Source: Deferribacteres bacterium (lineage in GTDB: Bacteria; Nitrospirota; Thermodesulfovibrionia; UBA6902). From it: a DNA stretch of 18,171 nt. The position numbers and the translations under genes were made by a program. The notes under the pieces are model-generated. The model did not search any database. It worked only from the letters and a program-made list of their open reading frames with translations, and was not told where the DNA came from. The stretch spans positions 1 to 18,171 of the forward strand of contig JAUVPO010000008.1 of the NCBI GenBank assembly GCA_030598625.1, read 5' to 3'. Shown here piece by piece: positions 15,105-18,171 of this stretch; positions within the stretch are counted from its first letter, which is position 1, and every line of letters starts with the position of its first letter.

Positions 15105-15656
15105 ATGGGTAAGCGATATAGAAAACCGTTAAATTATTCAATTAACCGGAAGATGCAGATAAGGCTCTTTATGAAGGTACTTGGAGTATCTATCGTGGGA
15201 GCCGGGCTTATGGCCGTCATATTTTATTTTTACAGCAACAGACTGATAAACGACAGTTACCGCCAGTTTCATGTCCACGCGCAAAACTTTATCGAGTATC
15301 TCTGGCCTGCTGTTTTTTTATCCCTGATAACCGCCATTTTCTTCACTGCGGCTATCACGCTTTTCTTTCCCCTCAGGATCGCGGGACCTTTATACAGGAT
15401 TGAACGGGATTTTATGGATAAGGTGCACGAAGGAGACCTCACTGTAAGATTCAAGGTAAGAAAAGGTGACGAGGGACGCGAACTGGCGGACACCATCAAT
15501 GCCTCTCTGGATAATTTAAGGAACAAAATAGAGATGATAAAAAAACCCGCGGAAGAACTTGAGTTTGCCATTATAAATCAGAAAGATAATAAAGATAAAG
15601 AAGTTGAAAGACTCGTAAGAAAGATAAACAAATCCCTTCAAGAGTTTAAATTATAG
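15105..15656 (+). CDS. Two-TM HAMP-domain membrane protein
   Basis: 183 aa with AAGGGGG at good spacing before the ATG. Basic N-terminus, first membrane helix (about 25-46: VLGVSIVGAGLMAVIFYFY), a short periplasmic loop of about 25 residues, second helix (about 68-88: WPAVFLSLITAIFFTAAITL), then a HAMP domain (PLRIAGPLYRIERDFMDKV; EGDLTVRFKVRKGDEGRELA; DTINASLDNLRNKI) and a short Lys/Glu coiled tail. There is no kinase, cyclase or methyl-accepting domain after the HAMP, so it lacks a normal output. It may transmit a signal from the cytochrome encoded just upstream to another partner. Such cytochrome-HAMP gene pairs occur in anaerobic bacteria, but the function is not known to me. Confidence 0.85.
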   Translation: MGKRYRKPLNYSINRKMQIRLFMKVLGVSIVGAGLMAVIFYFYSNRLINDSYRQFHVHAQNFIEYLWPAVFLSLITAIFFTAAITLFFPLRIAGPLYRIERDFMDKVHEGDLTVRFKVRKGDEGRELADTINASLDNLRNKIEMIKKPAEELEFAIINQKDNKDKEVERLVRKINKSLQEFKL

Positions 15657-15717
15657 TATCATCTCCAAGAGAAGCAGCCGGGATTTTAAAGGATTCAAAG
15701 TCAAGGTGGCAAAGAAA

Positions 15718-15793
15718 TGGAGGCGGCGAGCGGATTCGAACCGCTGCATAAAGGTTTTGCAGACCTCCCCCTTAGCCACTTGGGTACGCCGCC
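15718..15793 (-). tRNA. tRNA-Cys (GCA)
   Basis: All four stems fold: acceptor GGCGGCG/CGCCGCC, D-arm CCC/GGG around AAGTGGCTAA, anticodon loop CTGCAAA with GCA, T-arm AGCGG/CCGCT around TTCGAAT. The 3' CCA is encoded. The 76-base length includes CCA. It is transcribed opposite to the HAMP gene that ends at 15656. Confidence 0.95.
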
Positions 15794-15844
15794 GTTAAAA
15801 AAGTGCTTTAAATGCTAACAGCTATCATGTAATAGCCGTCTTCC

Positions 15845-15887
15845 TGGAGCGAGCAACGGGATTCGAACCACGACCCCAACCCTGCAA
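15845..15887 (-). pseudogene. 3' remnant of a tRNA-Gly-like gene
   Basis: Read on the minus strand, the end is intact: acceptor strand TGCTCGC, discriminator T and encoded CCA, T-loop TTCGAAT and a GGTTGGGGTC stretch like the anticodon 3' stem and variable loop of tRNA-Gly. The T-stem has lost a base, and the loop reads TTGCA instead of TTGCCAA. No matching 5' acceptor strand GCGAGCA is found upstream, where the sequence turns into unrelated DNA and then a dispersed repeat. It lies 52 bases ahead of tRNA-Cys on the same strand, as in the glyW-cysT arrangement of E. coli. Confidence 0.6.
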
Positions 15888-15960
15888 CTCCATCATAAAT
15901 TCTACCATATTATCCATTTTGCCTGTCAATCTGTACCTTAGAGATGAAAAGAAAGGGCAC

Positions 15961-16082
15961 GGGCTCTTTAAAAAAACGGGGAATATCGAATGAAGAACAA
16001 AGAACTCAGAATGTCGAACCAAGATTTTTTACTTCTGCATTCGACTTTTAAAAATATGGAGGTTCAACCTCCATATTTCTTA
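15961..16082. repeat. Direct repeat copy A (about 122 bp) with 27-bp palindrome
   Basis: Matches copy B at 17423-17545 with about five differences, including one base in an A-tract. It begins at GGGCTCTTTAA, passes AATATCGAATGAAGAAC and GCATTCGACTTT, and ends with a palindrome at 16052-16078 (13-bp arms AAATATGGAGGTT and AACCTCCATATTT around one C). It has no coding potential. It lies next to the tRNA-Gly remnant. Confidence 0.85.
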
Positions 16083-16213
16083 CTTTTGCAAATTTTTAGC
16101 AAAATACTAAAACCAAAGACCTGACCAGACACCGGGCTTTCAAGGTTTCTCACATTTCAGACGTTATAAGCTTTTTTATTAATCCCGCGTCTTGAATGCT
16201 AATATTTCCTTTA

Positions 16214-16242
16214 TTGACACCCTCTTTAAGTTTTATCATAAT
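16214..16242 (+). promoter_or_regulatory. Near-consensus sigma70 promoter
   Basis: TTGACA (16214-16219), a 17-base spacer, and CATAAT (16237-16242): eleven of twelve consensus bases. It stands 33 bases before the first possible start of the truncated NHL gene and would drive it. Confidence 0.7.
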
Positions 16243-16274
16243 ATTAATATGTATTGGTTTTTTAAAGGTTTTGA

Positions 16275-16556
16275 TTGAATAATTTGATTAAAATGAAGAA
16301 TATAAACATCACAAATTCTCTTAAAATATTTCTCGCTGTTTCCATGTTCTTTTTATACTGTTTTGTGAGTGTTTCTCAGGCACAAATGCAAATGCCCTCT
16401 TATGAGATACTCACTCCAATAACAGCAAACCTGAATAAGCCGCAGAAAATAGCGCTTGGTCCTGATGAATACATACATGTAACAGAGTCAGGCAATAACA
16501 AACTCCTCGTCTACAACCCGATAGGCGGTTACATAAGGGCTCTTTGCAGGCGTTAG
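16275..16556 (+). pseudogene. Truncated NHL-repeat secreted protein
   Basis: 93 codons. A clear signal peptide (LKIFLAVSMFFLYCFVSVSQ, then AQMQMPS) is followed by the first blade of an NHL/beta-propeller: LNKPQKIALGPDEYIHVTES, GNNKLLVYNPIGGYIRAL. Intact members continue with many such repeats, but this frame stops at once after CRR. In the +1 frame the next residues read LFAGVSNT, which resembles the expected AGVSNP continuation, so a frameshift near 16540 followed by loss of the rest is likely. The start may be TTG 16275 (AAAGG upstream) or ATG 16293. The strong promoter upstream suggests it was once well expressed. Confidence 0.65.
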
Positions 16557-16659
16557 CAATACCCATTAATCCAGAAATGAATGAAAATCAACAAATCGGG
16601 AAATTCTTGCCTCAAAATCACGCTTACAATTGGTTATCGTCAGGTTTTGTCTTTATTGG

Positions 16660-16693
16660 AATTATTGACTTCACCTGCAAGTCAATAATTTTT
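16660..16693 (+). terminator. Terminator-like hairpin
   Basis: Perfect 12-bp arms (AATTATTGACTT and AAGTCAATAATT) around a 7-base loop CACCTGC, then TTT. The stem is AT-rich and the T-run short, but its position after the NHL remnant suits a terminator. Confidence 0.5.
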
Positions 16694-16868
16694 GATTGAA
16701 ACGAAATCGATAATTACCAACAGAAAGGGAGCATAAAAAGGGAGGCTTGGAAATATCCGGGCCCCTTATAAATATAATGTGAGGATTAGCGACTGAAAGG
16801 GTGAATGCCGGGACAGGCTTTCCCGAACTATTTGTTTTTATAATAAATTATTTAAGCATTTTAAGTTT

Positions 16869-16897
16869 TTGACCGATATTTAATGGTAGGCCAGAAT
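16869..16897 (+). promoter_or_regulatory. Possible promoter for the PilZ gene
   Basis: TTGACC (16869-16874), 17-base spacer, CAGAAT (16892-16897). The -35 box is good and the -10 box matches four of six. It is 95 bases before the ATG. Confidence 0.35.
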
Positions 16898-16992
16898 TGT
16901 CTTAAGTATTTATCGTGAGTAATGCGTATTTGGATCATCTCTCCTTAGAGAGACATAGTGAATAAATTGAAGCAGCTATTGTGGAGGGCAAG

Positions 16993-17355
16993 ATGGAAAG
17001 AAGATTATATTTACGCTGCAAAATTGAAGATAATTACTGGGCAAAACTAACCAGGGAAGAAGTAGAAAAAGTAAAAATAAGAGATATAAGTATCGGCGGG
17101 ATCAGCTTGTTTACCACTCAAGATCTGTCTCTTAAAGAAGTTATAGAAGTTGAAATAGTCGCTGACAGCAAAGAGAAAATTATTCCAAAATGCGAAGTGG
17201 CCTGGTCTTCCTATTTAAGAAAAGTAGAGGAAAATAATCATTCCTATTCTATTTATGAGATAGGTTTGAAATTTCTTGAACTAACTGACAGGCAAAAAGA
17301 TTTTTTGAAGGAATGCATAAAGAATTCAACAGCTGTCAGTCTATCAGGTAGCTAA
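16993..17355 (+). CDS. PilZ-domain protein (putative c-di-GMP receptor)
   Basis: 120 aa from ATG 16993, with GGAGGG immediately upstream; an in-frame GTG at 16981 overlaps that ribosome site. A single PilZ domain: the N-terminal arginine motif ERRLYLR, then D-I-S-I-G-G in IRDISIGGISLF (the DxSxxG motif), a beta-barrel with VIEVEIVAD and CEVAWSS, and closing YEIGLKFLELTDRQKDFLKE. The two motifs that contact c-di-GMP are both present. A stand-alone PilZ protein usually adjusts motility or surface behaviour through a partner not encoded here. Neighbours are repeats and an acetyltransferase, so there is no operon clue. Confidence 0.88.
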   Translation: MERRLYLRCKIEDNYWAKLTREEVEKVKIRDISIGGISLFTTQDLSLKEVIEVEIVADSKEKIIPKCEVAWSSYLRKVEENNHSYSIYEIGLKFLELTDRQKDFLKECIKNSTAVSLSGS

Positions 17356-17422
17356 GTCATTCATTGTTATTGATTTATTTATAGCATCTATCATTCTCAT
17401 GCGGGAGTACAGATCAGACTTT

Positions 17423-17545
17423 GGGCTCTTTAAAAAAAACAGAAAATATCGAATGAAGAACAAAGAACTCAGAATGTCGAACCGAGATTTTTTACTTCTG
17501 CATTCGACTTTTAAAAATATGGAGGTTCAACCTCCATATTTCTTA
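17423..17545. repeat. Direct repeat copy B (about 123 bp) with 27-bp palindrome
   Basis: Second copy of the element at 15961-16082, in the same orientation, with the palindrome at 17515-17541. Its last bases include the stop codon of the convergent acetyltransferase gene (17543-17545), so it may also act as the 3' end structure for that gene and the PilZ gene. Confidence 0.85.
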
Positions 17546-18034
17546 TACGTTAAATTCTGCACAGTAATAAACTATCGTTCCTCCTGATGCTTTTGACAAT
17601 TCTCCTTTAATCATAAAATGATTTCCTTCAGGGTCGTATTCACAATAATAATTGTATTCTTTAGCTGAAACAAAACCAAAGCGGGAATAATATTCCGGGT
17701 CACCAAGAACAAATATTTTTTTAAATCCCATATCAAAGGCTTCTTTGTTGCCGTGTTCTATAAGTTTTGAGCCTATACCCTGATTTTGCAATGATGGCAG
17801 CACGGCAACAGGAGCAAGGCCGATACCGATAACATCTTCATTTTTATTCCTGATCGGGCTGTATGCAATATGCCCTGCAAGTTTGCCATCGATTTCACAG
17901 ACAAGTGATATGGTGAGATTTTTATTTTTTCTGAGATTATTTACAATCTTTCCTTCGTCAGGCCCGTTGAATGCCTGATTATGGATTTCGGTTATTTGAT
18001 TTATATCTGAATGTTTTTCAGTTCTGAGTCGCAT
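17543..18034 (-). CDS. GNAT-family N-acetyltransferase (YhbS-like)
   Basis: 163 aa from ATG 18034. The acetyl-CoA-binding motif A is clear: IGLAPVAVLPSLQNQGIGSK (Q/R-x-x-G-x-G/A pattern QNQGIG), followed by VLGDPEYYSRFGF, which is typical of the YhbS/COG3153 subgroup. N-terminal RLRTEKHSDINQITEIHNQA is the usual first helix. The substrate cannot be told. An in-frame GTG at 18049 adds five residues; neither start has a good ribosome site. The stop lies inside repeat copy B, so the repeat arrived at, or supplied, the end of this gene. Confidence 0.9.
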   Translation of the reverse strand: MRLRTEKHSDINQITEIHNQAFNGPDEGKIVNNLRKNKNLTISLVCEIDGKLAGHIAYSPIRNKNEDVIGIGLAPVAVLPSLQNQGIGSKLIEHGNKEAFDMGFKKIFVLGDPEYYSRFGFVSAKEYNYYCEYDPEGNHFMIKGELSKASGGTIVYYCAEFNV

Positions 18035-18106
18035 TTTTTTGTATAACACGCGGGTGATTGACGCAGAGCTATCCAGTGTCTAAAGGTACTGCTTGGTTAT
18101 GTTTTT

Positions 18107-18171
18107 TTATTTCTGGATTTTCTTTGCTTCTGCAATATTAATACGCGCTTTGTGACCATGCTTCTCTAATA
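18107..18171 (-). CDS. Possible 3' end of a gene extending past the window
   Basis: On the minus strand the last 21 codons read LEKHGHKARINIAEAKKIQK and stop at TAA. The composition is that of a charged helix, like a normal protein C-terminus, but the piece is too short to identify or to be sure of. Confidence 0.3.
   Translation of the reverse strand, partial: LEKHGHKARINIAEAKKIQK

Larger units (their letters stand above)
16557..16980. other. Non-coding stretch between NHL remnant and PilZ gene
   Basis: No convincing gene. It contains the terminator-like hairpin at 16660-16693, a small stem CGGGA/TCCCG near 16809-16825, a promoter-like pair at 16869-16897 and a 6-bp hairpin TCTCTC-CTTA-GAGAGA at 16938-16953 just ahead of the PilZ gene. 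I looked for a c-di-GMP riboswitch signature and did not see one. Confidence 0.5.

Noticed and set aside
15845..15887. 3' end of tmRNA
   Set aside because: The acceptor and T-arm match tRNA-Gly rather than the tmRNA end, and no tag-coding region lies upstream.
15825..16022. Minus-strand frame of 65 codons ending in a GSNPVARS-type sequence
   Set aside because: It is the translation of the tRNA-Gly remnant and part of the repeat, a frequent spurious protein.
16700..16980. c-di-GMP riboswitch ahead of the PilZ gene
   Set aside because: No GEMM-type conserved core was seen; only short, unrelated hairpins.
1..18171. CRISPR array, transposase or phage genes
   Set aside because: No regularly spaced repeats, Cas genes, transposase motifs or phage structural genes were seen anywhere in the window.

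Overview
The window reads as chromosomal DNA of a moderately AT-rich Gram-negative bacterium. It carries an Lol lipoprotein-export permease and ATPase, a lytic transglycosylase with a lipoprotein-type signal, ZapA, and a membrane-anchored multihaem c-type cytochrome. Together with the lysS-lolC-lolD order and the CCA encoded in tRNA-Cys, this suggests an anaerobically respiring Desulfobacterota- or Nitrospirota-like organism. The sequence alone does not fix the phylum.

Layout. From about 13.6 kb down to position 1, every convincing gene is on the minus strand. In transcription order: an Slt-type lytic transglycosylase, a short ZapB-like coiled coil, ZapA, LysRS, LolC/E, a 91-aa membrane protein, LolD, a STAS-like/HATPase anti-sigma-type kinase, a YkgJ-like cysteine-cluster protein, a 72-aa Cys-rich protein, a 118-aa membrane protein, a STAS-like/winged-helix protein, a SixA-like phosphatase, RmuC, a 92-aa protein, an O-methyltransferase gene broken by one in-frame TAA, and a TPR-like gene that runs off the left edge. 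The first part (13.6-6.9 kb) is housekeeping: envelope, division and translation. The middle part (6.9-4.1 kb) looks like a compact regulatory module.

From 13.9 to 15.7 kb two plus-strand genes encode a five-haem, Fn3-like membrane cytochrome and a two-TM HAMP-domain protein. The pair looks like an electron-transfer or redox-sensing unit.

The right end (15.7-18.2 kb) is rearranged. It has an intact tRNA-Cys, the 3' part of a tRNA-Gly-like gene, two copies of a roughly 122-bp direct repeat carrying a strong palindrome, a truncated NHL-repeat gene behind a near-consensus promoter, a PilZ protein, a GNAT acetyltransferase, and possibly the tail of another gene at the edge.

Most interesting for follow-up: (1) the STAS-kinase / STAS-winged-helix pair with small cysteine-rich neighbours and TTGA..TCAA inverted repeats upstream of two of the genes, a possible partner-switching system acting directly on a DNA-binding protein; (2) the tRNA-Gly remnant beside a dispersed repeat; (3) repeat-derived sequence kept in frame inside the leftmost gene.
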